From assembly GCA_009760885.1 (NCBI GenBank), contig CM019708.1, positions 14,300,531-14,364,530 of the forward strand: DNA of 64,000 bases, given 5' to 3'. Origin of the DNA: Achatina immaculata. Taxonomy: Eukaryota; Mollusca; Gastropoda; Stylommatophora; Achatinidae. Made by a program: the position numbers and the translations under genes. Positions 52,538 to 64,000 of this stretch are shown here, in pieces; position 1 is the first letter of the stretch, and every line of letters begins with the position of its first letter. The notes below the pieces were generated by a model that made no database searches, was not told where the DNA came from, and saw nothing but the letters and a program-made list of their open reading frames with translations.

Positions 52538-52800
52538 AAGCATAGACTTAGATGCTGAGTTAATGCTGTAAGAATAGACCTAGATGCTGAGTTAATGCTG
52601 CAATCATAGACGTAGATGCTGAGTTAATGCTGTAAGAATAGACTTAGATGCTGAGCTAATGTTGCAAGCAGAGACTTAGATACTGAGCTAATGTTGCAAA
52701 CAGATACTTAGATGCTGAGCTAATGCTGTAAGAATAGACTTAGATGCAGAGCTAATGTTGCAAGCATAGACTTAGATGCAGAGCTAATGCTGCGACAGAT
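52538..52800. repeat. 32 bp minisatellite (8 copies) inside the hAT zinc-finger region
   Basis: Unit agacttagatgctgagctaa plus tgctgtaagaat. It separates QALFCFPCRLFWNK from HERSNSHRQCSL, which in relatives are 30-40 residues apart; the unit probably comes from that linker. Confidence 0.85.
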
Positions 52801-53130
52801 CTTGTTCCAAAATAATCGACAAGGAAAGCAAAATAATGCTTGTTTAACTTCACTCTAGACAAGCTAATCTCGCTCATGTTTTTTGGTCATTTAAACTTCG
52901 AAATTTTAGAATACTTCGGGGGAAAACCTGGTTATCTATATCTTTGGGAAATGTTTTAGGAAACCCAGTATGATCTTTAATAACATAGTTTTCTAAATCC
53001 AACTGAGAAGGCAGTTCTGTTACAAGAAGTCCAATATCTATTCCAGTATTTGACCTACTAGTTTTCTTCACTATGTCTGCCATTCCCAGATTCTGTAGAC
53101 AGTGAAGTACTCTCATCACTAACATTCAGT

Positions 53131-54040
53131 TGTTTCTCTAAATCTTGAAACTGAGAATTTACTTGATCTGATGTTTCTTGAAGATCCAAACTGGCCTCAT
53201 GAGATTCTGACCTTTGTTTCAGTTCTGCACTTTTCTCACATTGTTCTGAAGTGTAATTTGGTTAGTTTCGCTTGTTTTGCATTCAACGCCAAACTGAAAA
53301 AAAGCATTTATAGCCCCTTCTAATTAATCTCATCACGTTTCTGCTTTTCCTTCCGTTTCTTGAGCTACAGATTTTTTAGATGACATTTCATAATCATTCA
53401 TAAACTGAAATGATACATAAAATATATTCATAAACTGAAATGATACATAAAATATATTCATAAACTGAAATGATATATAAAATATATTCATAAACGAAGT
53501 GAAACTAACCTTGCAAACATACATAAATAAGTAATGAAATTAAAATTCTATAAATTACATAAATCCACTGAGTTTTCAGATTAATAACGATTATATCAAA
53601 CAAGTCTGCAAGGCGGTTTTGCTGTACATACAAAGTATAGATTATGAAGTATATATCGAATATTGTTTCGTTTTAAAAATTTGGTTTTGTAATAATTTTT
53701 TACAAAATTCCCCCATTCATGGACCCCCTTTGGGCTCCATGGGCCCCGGAACAATTCTCTGGCTGCACCCACATCTCCTCAGACCTGACTCTGTGCATGA
53801 CCTGCTTTACATACATACATACATACCACATGGATCTTGAGATCCATTCTGTGGTTCACTAGGATCCAACTGGATCCACAGATTCAGGTTTTGATAGGAA
53901 CATGCTGAAGAGAAATATTCATTCTATTGTTCCAACTATAGTAATTGATGTTTCTATGAGCTGTTGGGAGATTTAGAAACATTGCAGTGGTTTTGGATGA
54001 AATAACGGTCAACATTAAACTCCAGATAAGTCCATAGCTG
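53131..54040. other. No gene; 30 bp repeat at 53395-53495
   Basis: Three to four copies of ttcataaactgaaatgatac ataaaatata. The upstream part (53131-53330) may be more of the hAT N-terminus (minus strand, Ser/Gln-rich frame), but is not certain. Confidence 0.55.
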
Positions 54041-54044
54041 CTCT

Positions 54045-54282
54045 GATCTCTGCCTTGGAAGAAAGATATCAACAGAGGTGCTCTAATCTCTTCTTTGAAA
54101 GAAAGATATCAACACAGGTGCTCTAATCTCTTCTTTGAAAGAAAGATATCAACACAGCTGCTCTAATCTCTGCCTTGAAAGAAAGATATCAACACAGCTG
54201 CTAAAATCTCTGCCTTAAAAAAAAGATATCAACACAGCTGCTCTAAACTCTTCTTTGAAAGAAAGATATCAACACAGCTGCA
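54045..54282. repeat. 40 bp minisatellite (6 copies)
   Basis: Unit ctctaatctcttctttgaaa plus gaaagatatcaacacagctg. Confidence 0.92.
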
Positions 54283-54954
54283 TGTACTCAGTAGCATTGG
54301 GAAGATGTCTTATGGACCAGGGGTGACTGCCAGGAGATAGAACCACATCCTACAGTCCAAGAAACCACAACACTAATCTGCAGTTTTGTTTTATTTCTTC
54401 AAACAACTGAAGCGATTTGCTGAGCAGAACTAAATTTTATGCTGACTTATTATCCGTTTTACTGCCGATTTTTCTTACTCAAGACATAAAAATACAAGCT
54501 CTGGTGTAATCTCTGTTCCTACTTGTATGTACTTAATGAACCCAATTTGAAGACTGCTTGTCACGATCTGTCACACTGACCGCTGCACTATTAAGTAAGC
54601 CAGGTTTCGGAGAGTAATTGTCAAGCTGAGAAACAATGCACGCATCCTGCACGTACTCTATCACCTGCAAGGTCGAATCTGCTGAACTTCAGGTCGTGAT
54701 GTTTGCTATTTTAGGCTTGAAAGGTCATGGTTATATACAAATCTAAAGTCAGAAAAAAGCCAGAAAAAATTAGTAGGCGCACATATTTCTGGCCTACTGG
54801 TTACCGCTCTATCTTACCATCCAGATCTCACTAGTGGTGGAGCCTTTGCAGGGGTATGGTATTACAGCAGTCATATCTATTTCTTTCTGTTATTGCCTCA
54901 GACACTAGAAAAGAAAGACAATGATTTACTACCACGAGGGACATCAACATCATC
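54283..54954. other. No gene recognised
   Basis: Unique sequence with no recognisable domain. Confidence 0.5.
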
Positions 54955-55238
54955 ATGTGATGAACACTACAAGTCACCCACTCTGTGCATCTGATGAACA
55001 CTACAAGTCACCCACTCTGTTGAATCTGATGAACACTACAAGTCACCAACTCTGTGCATCTGATGAACACTACAAGTCAGCCACTCTGTTGAATCTGATG
55101 AACACTACAAGTCACCCACTCTGTGCATCTGATGAACACTACAAATCACCAACTCTGTTGAATCTGATGAACACTACAAGTCACCAACTCTGTGCATCTG
55201 ATGAAGGCTACAAGTCACCCACTCTGTGCATCTGATGA
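54955..55238. repeat. 34 bp minisatellite (about 8 copies), partly a 68 bp dimer
   Basis: Unit gatgaacactacaagtcacc plus cactctgtgcatct, alternating with a ...tgttgaatct ending, so a 68 bp higher-order unit is visible. Confidence 0.92.
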
Positions 55239-55702
55239 TCGAGATAAGACACTTTGTATTATAAAAATCATACATATTGGTAGATAGTAGCTTGATGGAC
55301 GCCCTTTGTACCTCGGTGTCTGACTAGCAGTTTGTGTTCAGGCAATAATGACACATCGTTCACTGGCAGTATGTCTGACTTTGTCCAGGTCAAACGGAAG
55401 TTGTTACGAAGAGTCAGTTGATAAGGAGTTGACCTTCCTGCTTTTATTTATTTTGCAGTGGGAATGTTTTAAGAATTAAGACTGGTAAGAGACCTCAACA
55501 CTGACGTAAGAATATATTTTGGTCCTGACCTCATCGTCCAAGCAGGTCCTGACCTCGATCAGACTTAGGCAACATCTGCTTCCAGGGGCACAGAAAAAGG
55601 TCATGGTCAAATTTGGTTTCTGTGGGTCCAGAAGAATGCATCTCCCTTTAGAACAGCTACGTCTCTATTGCTGGTTTGAGTGATACAGAACAGCTACCTC
55701 TC
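55239..55702. other. No gene recognised
   Basis: Unique sequence up to the TA target of the mariner. Confidence 0.5.
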
Positions 55703-55704
55703 TA

Positions 55705-57003
55705 CGAGGGGTGATTGATAAATTCTCGGCATAAGGTACAAATACTTGAAACGCACAGTTGATATTAGGTGCATTTGTAGATCAGGTTAATGTAAGGTTA
55801 ACACCAAGTTTCAAGAAATTAACTGCAACCAATTTTTTTTTTACAGGCTACTGAAGTGGTAAGGGGTGGGAGAAATTTAGAAAATGAATAAAATTTCTCA
55901 TCGAGCAGTCTTTCGCTACCTCTACATCAAGGGCTTATCATTGAAGGAGACCCATGAGGATATGGTGGAGACTCTAGGGGAGAGTGCCCCTTCTTACAGC
56001 ACAGTGAAGAAATGGGCAGCTCAATTCAAACATGGAAGGGAGAGTCTGGAAGATGATCCCCGTCCAGGAAGACCAAGAACGGTAACCACCGATGAAACCA
56101 CCGGCAGAATCCATGACATGATAATGGAGGATCGATGACTAACTGAGCGGTACATTGCTACTGAGTCGGGCATCTCCCACGAACATGTTCATGCCATTAT
56201 TCACAATGATCTTCAGATGACAAAGGTCTCTGCTCCCGAAACTTCTTATAGCTGATCACAAATGACAGCGTCTCAACATGCCAAGAGACAATCTTGGCCA
56301 TTTTTCTGAAGATCCTGAGAAGTTTCTGCAGCAATTTGTGACTATGGATGAGACTTGGATTCGTCATTTTCAACCAGAAACCAAAAAAACAAAACAAAAC
56401 AACAACAGTCAAAGCAGTGGAAACATCATGAATTTCCACCTCCAAAGAAAGTAAGGATGGTTCTGTCTGCAGGCAAAGTGATGATTTCCATCGTTTGGGA
56501 TTCACAAGGTGTGCTATTGGTAGACTATCTTCAAAAGGGCAGAGAGGTCACCTGGGCCTATTACGTTAATCTTGTGAAGCAACTGCGGGTCAAAATGAAG
56601 GGAAAGCGTTGATGGAAATTGACGAGAGGAGTCATCTTTCATCAAGACAATGCTCCAGTTCACAAGTGGGCGGTGGCAATGGCTGCCATTCATGAATGCG
56701 GCTTCCAGTTTCTTGAACATCCTCCTTATTCCCCAGATTTGGCCCCTTCGGACTATTACCTGTTTACCAAACTCAAAAAGGAGCTCAGTGGTCGCAAATT
56801 TGCTTCAGATGATGACGTCATTCATGCTGTTGACCACTTGTAGTACAAGATGCCGACTTTTACAAAGAAGGGATCCGTATGCTCCAGGATCGCTGGACTA
56901 AGTGCATAAACTTGCAAGGGGACTATGTTGAGAAATAACCCAAAAAGGTTGTGCACAAATAATCCGTTGTACCTTATGCCGAGAACTTATCAATCACCCC
57001 TCG
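55705..57003 (+). mobile_element. Mariner transposon, complete ends, 1.3 kb
   Basis: Terminal inverted repeats of 37 bp (55705-55741 and 56967-57003), starting cgaggggtgattgataa, differ at one base, and TA flanks both sides (55703-55704, 57004-57005), the hallmark mariner target duplication. Size and ITRs are those of a full-length element. The transposase is broken by stops and a frameshift, so the copy is non-autonomous but might still be moved in trans. Confidence 0.95.
55884..56850 (+). pseudogene. Mariner transposase, broken
   Basis: N-terminal helix-turn-helix region: HRAVFRYLYIKGLSLKETHE, SAPSYSTVKKWAAQFKHGRE, DDPRPGRPRTVTTDE; a TGA follows IMEDR at 56136. Then YIATESGISHEHVHAIIHND, a frameshifted stretch, MDETWIRHFQPETK (first catalytic D, about 56344-56380), a small A/C-rich insertion, PPPKKVRMVLSAGKVMISIV, a stop after MKGKR, VIFHQDNAPVHKWAVAMA (second D) and YSPDLAPSDYYLFTKLKKEL (third D, D34D spacing). 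About four lesions in ~340 codons. All catalytic aspartates are retained. Confidence 0.92.
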
Positions 57004-57005
57004 TA

Positions 57006-57455
57006 GCATTGACCTGACCTGACACATTTTGTAAACATGATTCCACTCTATGGCAGTTTTTGCCATTATACAAAAAGCTACATAATAAAGTACTTATATT
57101 TACTGCATCGTTCCTGATGTAAAAATATTATTCTGTTTTGTGCTGTAACTTTAACCCTATAATCTCGGGCGCGGAGAAGGCAGCAGAAGTGATGGCGTCT
57201 CTACCAGATTCAGTGAACTAGAAGTTGTCAAGTCCATCAAAATCTCAGCCTGTGCTCCAAGTAATGGCTTCAGTTATGACCAACGAAGCGAACTCACATG
57301 TTCTACCATACCGAATACCTCTGTCCAAAAAATCTGCTCTTTGATCTAGCCCGGGTCTTCAAGAAAGTCACCTTAATCCGTGCACACTTTGATTATTATA
57401 AGTTGTTATGTTACAACGTTTTCACTGCACATGCTACTAGGAACATGCTCTTCGG
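57006..57455. other. No gene recognised
   Basis: AT-rich unique sequence. Confidence 0.5.
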
Positions 57456-57459
57456 AGAT

Positions 57460-57467
57460 ACAACAAT

Positions 57468-57499
<32 letters not shown>

Positions 57500-58180
57500 G
57501 AAAGTAAATTACAGCTACAACAACAATAACAGTTACAAGAAGTATAACAGCAATAACAACAACGATCACTACAACAACAGCAGAAATAACAAAAATAACA
57601 GTAATACCACCACCAAATACAATAACAACAACAACAGGAACAACTGCAACAAAACCAACAGCAACAATAACAGCAACAATATCACCATCAATAACAATAA
57701 TAACAGCAACAACATGATCAACAACAATAACAATAGCAGCAAAAACATCACCATTAACAACAGCAACAAAAGCAGAAACAACATGATCATCAACAACAAT
57801 AACAGCAACATTATCACTATCAGCAACAATAACAGCAACAACAACATTAGCAACAATAACTCCATCAACAACCACAACAAAATAACATAACATCAGCGAC
57901 AACAACAATAACAGCAACAACAACTGCAGCAACATCATCATCATCAACAACAACAAAAATAACATCATCATCACCAATAACAATTGTGGCAACAGCAATA
58001 ATAGCAATAATACCATCAACAACAACAATAACAGGAACATTATCATCAGGAACAATGTCAATAATAACAATAACGTAATCAAAAACAATATAAAAACAAC
58101 AATAATAACAGCAACAACAACATCAACAAAAAAATGACAGCAACAATATCATCTTCATCACCAACAATAACAGCAGAATC
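57460..58180. repeat. (CAA/CAR)n low-complexity tract, about 700 bp
   Basis: aacaacaataacagcaacaa-type trinucleotides with interspersed atcatcatc. The + strand is almost free of G except in 'cag'. Frames on the minus strand are poly-Leu/Val artefacts. Confidence 0.92.
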
Positions 58181-58671
58181 TCATCACATAAATGATTTAC
58201 CCACATTTATCCTTCAAAAGCCTCCTCCCTCAGCCTCCAGATTGTGCTGGTAACAGAACAAGGAAGCTCCAAGTATTTTAATACAGAAAACATGTTCTTT
58301 GAATGCTTGTGCTGCTTGCAGTACCCGCTCAAACTAAAAGAAGTAACTCGCTAATACTACAACGCACAGACGGTTTGGTGAGCAAAGCTTTTAACAGGGT
58401 AGATAACCCTTCAGAAGTTATTTAAAGCCCCTGACTTGTTGTTTTCATACTATGGTTTTCATGGTGACCTCCCCTTGCCCTTGTGTGCTCAGTTTAAGCG
58501 CGGAGCAAAATTTGCACGGGGATTTCGTATCTTTTTTTTGGGGGGGGGGGGGGTTGGTGGGTAGAGAGCAAGTAAAAAAGAATTTGAAGAACTTACCAGG
58601 GACTATCTGCATTAAGATCTTGTGAGTGAAGGCGTAGTGTTGTGTGTAACTATATCCCGTCTTGGAGAATG
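58181..58671. other. No gene; poly-G run at 58539-58552
   Basis: Unique sequence with a poly-G stretch following poly-T. Confidence 0.5.
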
Positions 58672-59125
58672 TGACAGACATGGGGAATATGACAGAGAAC
58701 ATGGGGGAGATGTGACAGAGAACATGGGGAGATGTGACAGACAACATGGGGAGATGTGACAGAGAACATGGAGAGATGTGACAGAGAACATTGGGAGATG
58801 TGACAGACAACATGGGGAATGTGACAGAGAACATAGGGGAGATGTGACAGAGAACATGGAGAGATGTGACAGACAACATGGAGAGATGTGACAGACAACA
58901 TGGGGAATGTGACAGAGAACATGGGGGAGATGTGACAGACAACATGAGGAATGTGACAGAGAACATGGGGGAGATGTGACAGACAACATGGGGAATGTGA
59001 CAGACAACATGGAGAGATGTGACAGAGAACATGGGGGAGATGTGACAGACAACATGGGGAATGTGACAGATAACATGGGGAGTTGTGACAGAGAACATAG
59101 GGAGATGTGACAGAGAACATGTCTA
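58672..59125. repeat. About 22 bp minisatellite (about 20 copies)
   Basis: gatgtgacagagaacatggg with gag/gac and gat/gaat variants. Long minus-strand frames here are satellite products. Confidence 0.92.
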
Positions 59126-59214
59126 CGTTTACTTGTTCTTCGTTCTTATGGTAGCTTGAGTTAGACCGCAAAACTTTGAGCTGCTTGGAACTATTATCTT
59201 CTTTTCTACTTCAG

Positions 59215-59625
59215 CACACTGATACGTGACTCAGCGTGTACCAGCCTTCTGTGACTCAATGTGCACTAGCCTTCTGTGACTCAACGTGCACCAGCCTTCT
59301 GTGACTCAACGTGCATAAGCCTTCTGTGACTAAACGTGCATAAGCCTTCTGTGACTAAACGTGCATAAGCCTTCTGTGACTAAACGTGCATAAGCCTTCT
59401 GTGACTAAACGTGCATAAGCCTTCTGTGACTCAACGTGCACCAGCCTTCTGTGACTCAACGTGCATAAGCCTTCTGTGACTAAACGTGCATAAGCCTTCT
59501 GTGACTCAACGTGCACCAGCCTTCTGTGACTCAACGTGCACCAGCCTTCTGTGACTAAACGTGCACCAGCCTTCTGTGATTAAACGTGCACCAGCCTTCT
59601 GTGACTCAACGTGCACCAGCCTTCA
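59215..59625. repeat. 25 bp minisatellite (about 16 copies)
   Basis: Unit cgtgcataagccttctgtga plus ctaaa, with caccagcc/cataagcc variants grouped in blocks. Confidence 0.93.
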
Positions 59626-59884
59626 TCGCTTCACATCATCATCAGGATCCATGTATTAAACGTAGTAGTGTTTGTTGATGATTAGCCATGCTTACTTGCT
59701 ACAGTTTCAAGCTCGTCTGTCGCAGTGAGATGTTAGACCTGGTTTATCCGACGGCTGTTGTATCTTTCAGGACTATTTCTTTCATAATTACGCAAATGTA
59801 TGCCAAGTACTAAATAATCTTGTGGTAGGTCTGTCAAGAATAGGACGGAGTTTTCTTAACCAAACAGTGGGTCGCAGAACTTAT

Positions 59885-62800
59885 CAAGAAAGAAAGTAAG
59901 AAGAAAAAGAAGAAGATGAACAAAAGAGCAGAACAGATCAAGAAGAAACTAAGAAGAAAGCAAGAAGAAGAAAAAAATAGAGTAGAAGTTATCAAGAAGA
60001 AAGTAAGATGAAGAAAAACATAAGAGTAGAACTTATCATGAAGAAAGTAAGAAGAAAGTAAAAAAGAAAGTAAGACGAAGAAAAAAGGAGAGCAGAACTT
60101 ATCAAAAAGAAAGTAAGAAGAAGAAATACAAGAGAGCAGAACTTACTGAGAAGAAAGTAAGAAGAAAGTAACATGAAAAAATAGAGAGGAGAACTTATCG
60201 AGAAGAAAGTAAGAAGAAAGAAAGAAGAAGAAAAAAAAGAGAACAGAACTTATAAAGAAGAAAGCAAGAAGAAAGTAAGAAGAAAGTAAAAATAAGAAAA
60301 AAAGAGAGCAGAACTTATCAAGAAGAAAGTAAGAAAAAGGTAAGCAGGAAAAAAATAGAGAAGAACTTATCAAGAAGAAAGTAAGATGAAAAAAAAAGAA
60401 AGCAGAATTTATCGAGAAGAAAGTAAGAAGAAAGAAAGAAGAATAAAAAAAAAAGAGAGCAGATCTTATCAAGAAGAAAGTAAGAAGAAAGTAAGGAAAA
60501 AAATAGAGCAGAACTTATCGTTAAGAAAGTAAGAATAAAGTAAGATGAAAAAAAAGAGAGCAGAACTTATCAAGAAGAAAGTAAGAAGAAGACAAAAAAT
60601 GAGCAGAACTTATCAAAAAGAAAGTAAGAAGAAAGTAAGAAGAAGAAAATAAAAGAAGAAAAAAAAGAGAGTAGAACTTATCAAGAAGAAAGTAAGAAGA
60701 AAGTAAGAAGAAGAAAAAAAAGAGAGCAGAACTTATCAAGAGAAAAATAAAAAGAAGAAAAAAAGATAGAGCAGAATTATCAAGAAGAAAGTAACAAGAA
60801 GAAGAAGAAACAAACAGAGCAGAACTTATAAAGAAGAAAGTAAGAAGAAAGTAAGAATAAAGTAAGAGAGAAAAAAAGTAACTAGGAGCAGAACATATGA
60901 AGAAAAAAAGTAAGAAGAAAAATCAGAAGGAAAAAAAAAACAGAACTTATCAAGAAGAAAATAAGTAGAAAAAAGAAGAAAAAGAACAGAACTTATCAAG
61001 AAGAAAGGAAAGAAGAAAAAAGAAAAAAGAGCAGATCTCATCAAGAGGAAAGTCAGAAGAAAGTAAGAAGAAGAAGAGAAAAAGAGTAGAAGTTATGAAA
61101 ATGAAAGTCAGAAGAAACTAAGAAGAATAAGAAAAAAAGAACAGAAGTATTTATCAAAACAAAAGTGAGAAAGAAGAAGTTGAAGAAGAAGAAGAAGCAG
61201 AAGTAGAAGAAGAAGAAGAAGTTATCAAGTAGAAAGTAGGAAGAAGTATAAGAAAAAAGAACAAAAGCTATAATGAAAAAAGTACGAAGAAAGTAAGAAG
61301 AAAAAGAAGAAAACAAGAACATAACTTATCAAGAAGAAAGTGACAAGACAAAGAAGAAAAAAAAAAGAAAGCAGAAGTTATCAAGAAGAAAATTAGAAAA
61401 AGTAAGAAGAAAGTGAGAAGAAGAAAATAAAATAAAAGAATTTACGAAGAAGAAATTAGGAAGAAAGTAAGAAGAATTTAAGAAGAAGCAGAAGAAGAAG
61501 AAGAAGAGAACTTAAAAAGAAGAAAGTAAGAAGACGAAGAAAAAAAAATAGCAGAATTTATGAAGGAGAAAGTAAGAAGAAAGTAAGAAGAAGAAGAAGA
61601 AAAAGAGTAGAAGTTATGAAAAAGAAAGTAAGAAGAAAGGAAGAAGTAGAAGAAAAAAAAAACAGCAGAATTTATCAAGAAGAAAGTGAAAATAAGAATT
61701 AGAAGGATAATAATAATAATAAAACAGAAGTTATCAAGAAGAAAGTAAGAAGAAGAAGTAGAAGAAAAAAGAGCAGAAAGTATCATCACAAAAAAAAAAA
61801 GAGAAGAAAGTAAGAAAAAAAATAAAAGAATTTACGAAGAAGAAATTAGGAAGAAAGTAAGAAGAATTTAAGAAGAAGCAGAAGAAGAAGAAGAAGAGAA
61901 CTTAAAAAGAAGAAAGTAAGAAGACGAAGAAAAAAAAATAGCAGAATTTATGAAGGAGAAAGTAAGAAGAAAGTAAGAAGAAGAAGAAGAAAAAGAGTAG
62001 AAGTTATGAAAAAGAAAGTAAGAAGAAAGGAAGAAGTAGAAGAAAAAAAAAACAGCAGAATTTATCAAGAAGAAAGTGAAAATAAGAATTAGAAGGATAA
62101 TAATAATAATAAAACAGAAGTTATCAAGAAGAAAGTAAGAAGAAGAAGTAGAAGAAAAAAGAGCAGAAAGTATCATCACAAAAAAAAAAAGAGAAGAAAG
62201 TAAGAAAAAAAATAAGAAAAAAAAGAACGTAACTTATCAAGTAGAAAGTAATAATAAAAAGAAGAAAAAAAGAACGCAGAAATTATCACGAAGAAAGTAA
62301 GAAAAAAAAGGACGAAATAAAAGAGTAGAAATCATCAAGAAGAGAGTAAGAAGAAAGTAAGAAAAAGTAAGAAGAAAGTGAGAAGCAGAATAAGAAGAAA
62401 AAAAGAACAGAGTTTATTTTTAAAAATTATGAAGAAAGTAAGAACAAGATAAGAAAAAAGTACGAACAAGAAGAAGAAAAAAAAAGAGTAGAATTTATGA
62501 AGAAGAAATAAGAAGAAAGTAAGAAAAAGAATAAGGAAAAAAGAGAGGAATTTATGAAGAAGAAAAGAAAGTAAGAAGAAGAAGAAAAAAGAGCAGAATT
62601 TATGAAGAAGAAAGTAAGAAGAAACTATGAAGAAAGTAAGAAGAAAGTGAGAAGAAAGTAGGAAAAAGAAGAAGAAAAAGCAGAACTTATCAAGAAAAAA
62701 GTAAGAAGAAAAAGGAAAAAAAGAGCAGCACTTATCAAGAAGAATGTAAGAAGTAAGAAGAAAGTAAGAAGAAGAAGAAAAAATAGCAGAATTTATGAGG

Positions 62801-63095
62801 AAGAAAGTAAGAAGAAAGTAAGAAGAAAAAGAAGAAGAAAAGAGCAGAATTTAGGAAGAAGAATGTAAGATGAAGAAGAAAAAAGAGCAGTATTTATGAG
62901 AAGAAACTACGAAGAAAGTAAGAAGAAAGTGAGAAGAAAGTAAGAAGGAAAAAAAAAGCAGAACGTATGAAGAAGAAAGTAAGAAGAAGCAAAAAAGAAG
63001 AAGAAAGTAAGAGCAGAACTTATGAAGAAGAAAGTTAAGAAGAAAGTAAGATAAAGAAGAAAGAAAGAGCAGAACTTATCAAGAAGAAAAAATAG
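59885..63095. repeat. 3.2 kb purine-rich array (agaagaaagtaagaag...)
   Basis: The + strand is nearly all A and G, with recurring agcagaacttatcaagaaga (about 32-60 bp spacing) and aagtaagaagaaagtaagaag. Within it 61431-61820 and 61821-62210 look like an identical 390 bp tandem duplication. Frames on the minus strand (Phe/Ser/Leu) are artefacts. Confidence 0.93.
61431..62210. repeat. Apparently perfect 390 bp tandem duplication
   Basis: Both copies begin aataaaagaatttacgaaga and end before aataa; I noticed no difference between them. A recent duplication or an assembly artefact. Confidence 0.88.
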
Positions 63096-64000
63096 AACAC
63101 AACCTATCCCATCATCGTGTAAAAATAATCGACGTTTCTTTTTAGTTTGTCACTGCAGACTAGTGATTATTATTTTATTATTATTATTATTATAATCTTG
63201 CTTCCACGTAGGAATTATTCACGTGTGGTCATCCAAGATTGGTCAGCACTGCTGAAAGTATTCTGAAAATAAACACGTGAATTGTACACATTCGTTTCTT
63301 GTTGTGTATACTTCTGACATGAAACATTCTTCTGAAATGTAATAAAAATGCGACAAGAAACAGTCAAAACTTAATTATCAAGAATAACTTGACAAAGTCA
63401 GAACTCTGCAATGTGATCGTGTGGGTAGTAAATATGTGACAGAAGAAACAAACAACGGGGAAACACTTAAGAAATAAGACAAACAAAAGAAAGAGATGCA
63501 ACTAATGACAACGACCAAAGTGATCTCATCACTCTTACATCACTCATATTTCACGTGGGTTACATGTGCTAGATGCTGTGTAGTTCTGTTTGGTTGCGAA
63601 GTCGCCATTTTAGTATGAAACTTTTATTTCCTTCTCCTCTCTTTTCATTTCATTCTTGTACTTTTCACTTACAGGTCAACTTTTTCGCATCAAAGATACG
63701 ATATCTTAAACCGATCAGCTTCGTGGTGGGAATCTTGTGCTAAAATAATGATTTCTGACAAAATAACATTTAATTATTACTTCAGTGGTGGTGAAGACTG
63801 TCCGATTAAGCAATCAACGACTCACAGCTGATATGCTAGCGTCAGGGTAATCGATCCATGTCTGACCAAGACCCTGTCCCACCTCTCCGTTGGTACCCTC
63901 AATAACAGACCTAACCTAGATAAAGAGGGAGGGATGACCGTAGTCCCCATGGTGGTGGAGTCTGCTAAAGAAGCCTTGCACATCCCCTGCTTTTTAGCTG
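63096..64000. other. No gene recognised; (ATT)n at 63168-63193
   Basis: Unique AT-rich sequence with a short ATT microsatellite. The last 160 bp are GC-richer and could be a SINE or other repeat, but no A/B box is visible. Confidence 0.45.

Larger units (their letters stand above)
50330..53130 (-). pseudogene. hAT-superfamily transposase (ZMYM1-like, DUF4371), decayed
   Basis: Minus strand, in pieces across frames. N-terminal region at 53125-52874 (PRSILKFRSLNDQKT), TTF-type zinc-finger block QALFCFPCRLFWNK (about 52850-52810), then after an array HERSNSHRQCSLAWRELERR and SSGKSIDSLLEASTGTESVK; DVVLFLGERGLALRGSSQS, NCLEVIQLLSHQDPVLKE, the catalytic-core block NYFAVIVDSTPDSSNVEQ (first D), DCRTQGYDNAGNMAGKYKG (second D region), SNTRWLDRV (51317), SFLWKYPSIPEDELK, and the C-terminal dimerisation block LRPTMSQGGLVGLASLSIES plus DLAKTIDFDDVIRNFG (about 50440-50345). 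Many stops and frameshifts. It resembles the ZMYM1/THAP12-like hAT family common in animals. Two minisatellites lie inside the coding region. Confidence 0.85.

Noticed and set aside
57411..58088. 225-codon Leu/Val-rich minus frame, possible membrane protein
   Set aside because: Translation of a (CAA)n-type low-complexity tract; no non-repetitive part.
58445..59171. Three overlapping minus frames of 154-217 codons with Cys/His/Ser
   Set aside because: The same 22 bp satellite read in different frames.

Overview
This is animal nuclear DNA, AT-rich and full of repeats, with no bacterial-style gene organisation. Spliced genes with GT-AG introns, TATA boxes, tRNA-headed SINEs, many non-LTR retrotransposon families, a Penelope-like element, mariner and hAT transposons and very abundant minisatellites together suggest a mollusc, perhaps a gastropod. 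The species assignment is inference.

The only host protein-coding genes I can support are two paralogues on the minus strand for small secreted proteins with four EF-hands. Gene A lies at about 5.2-9.2 kb and gene B at about 34.3-45.2 kb. They share the same exon sizes (82 and 133 bp for exons 3 and 4), intron phases, a TATA box, a short non-coding first exon ending CAG|gtttgt, and an intron acceptor just before the ATG. Gene A is compact. Gene B has introns of 2.9, 6.5 and 0.9 kb swollen by retrotransposons and satellites.

Most of the rest is mobile DNA: a 3.2 kb RTE-type LINE with a 13 bp target duplication (15.6-18.8 kb); 5'-truncated copies of at least eight further LINE families, several nested in each other; a Penelope-like element with inverted ends (26.6-28.1 kb); a 1.3 kb mariner with 37 bp inverted repeats (55.7-57.0 kb); a second, decayed mariner/Tc1-type transposase (45.8-46.8 kb); a decayed hAT transposase (50.3-53.1 kb); and SINEs, one inserted in another. 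All transposon frames are broken, apart from a short intact LINE tail.

The striking signal is where minisatellites arise. Array units can be read as pieces of recognisable genes sitting in place: a 29 bp unit is a segment of an 18S rRNA fragment (4.4-4.9 kb); two 32 bp units lie inside the hAT coding region; and 31, 36, 32 and 54 bp units are consecutive segments of one LINE reverse transcriptase/RNase H region (38.3-43.1 kb). Each array is flanked by the non-amplified remainder of its source gene. The window therefore shows repeated local amplification of 24-54 bp segments, apparently regardless of the source sequence. Separately, microsatellites often sit at LINE 3' ends, each LINE family having its own short tail repeat. 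The last 6 kb is mostly simple repeat, including 3.2 kb of almost pure purine sequence.
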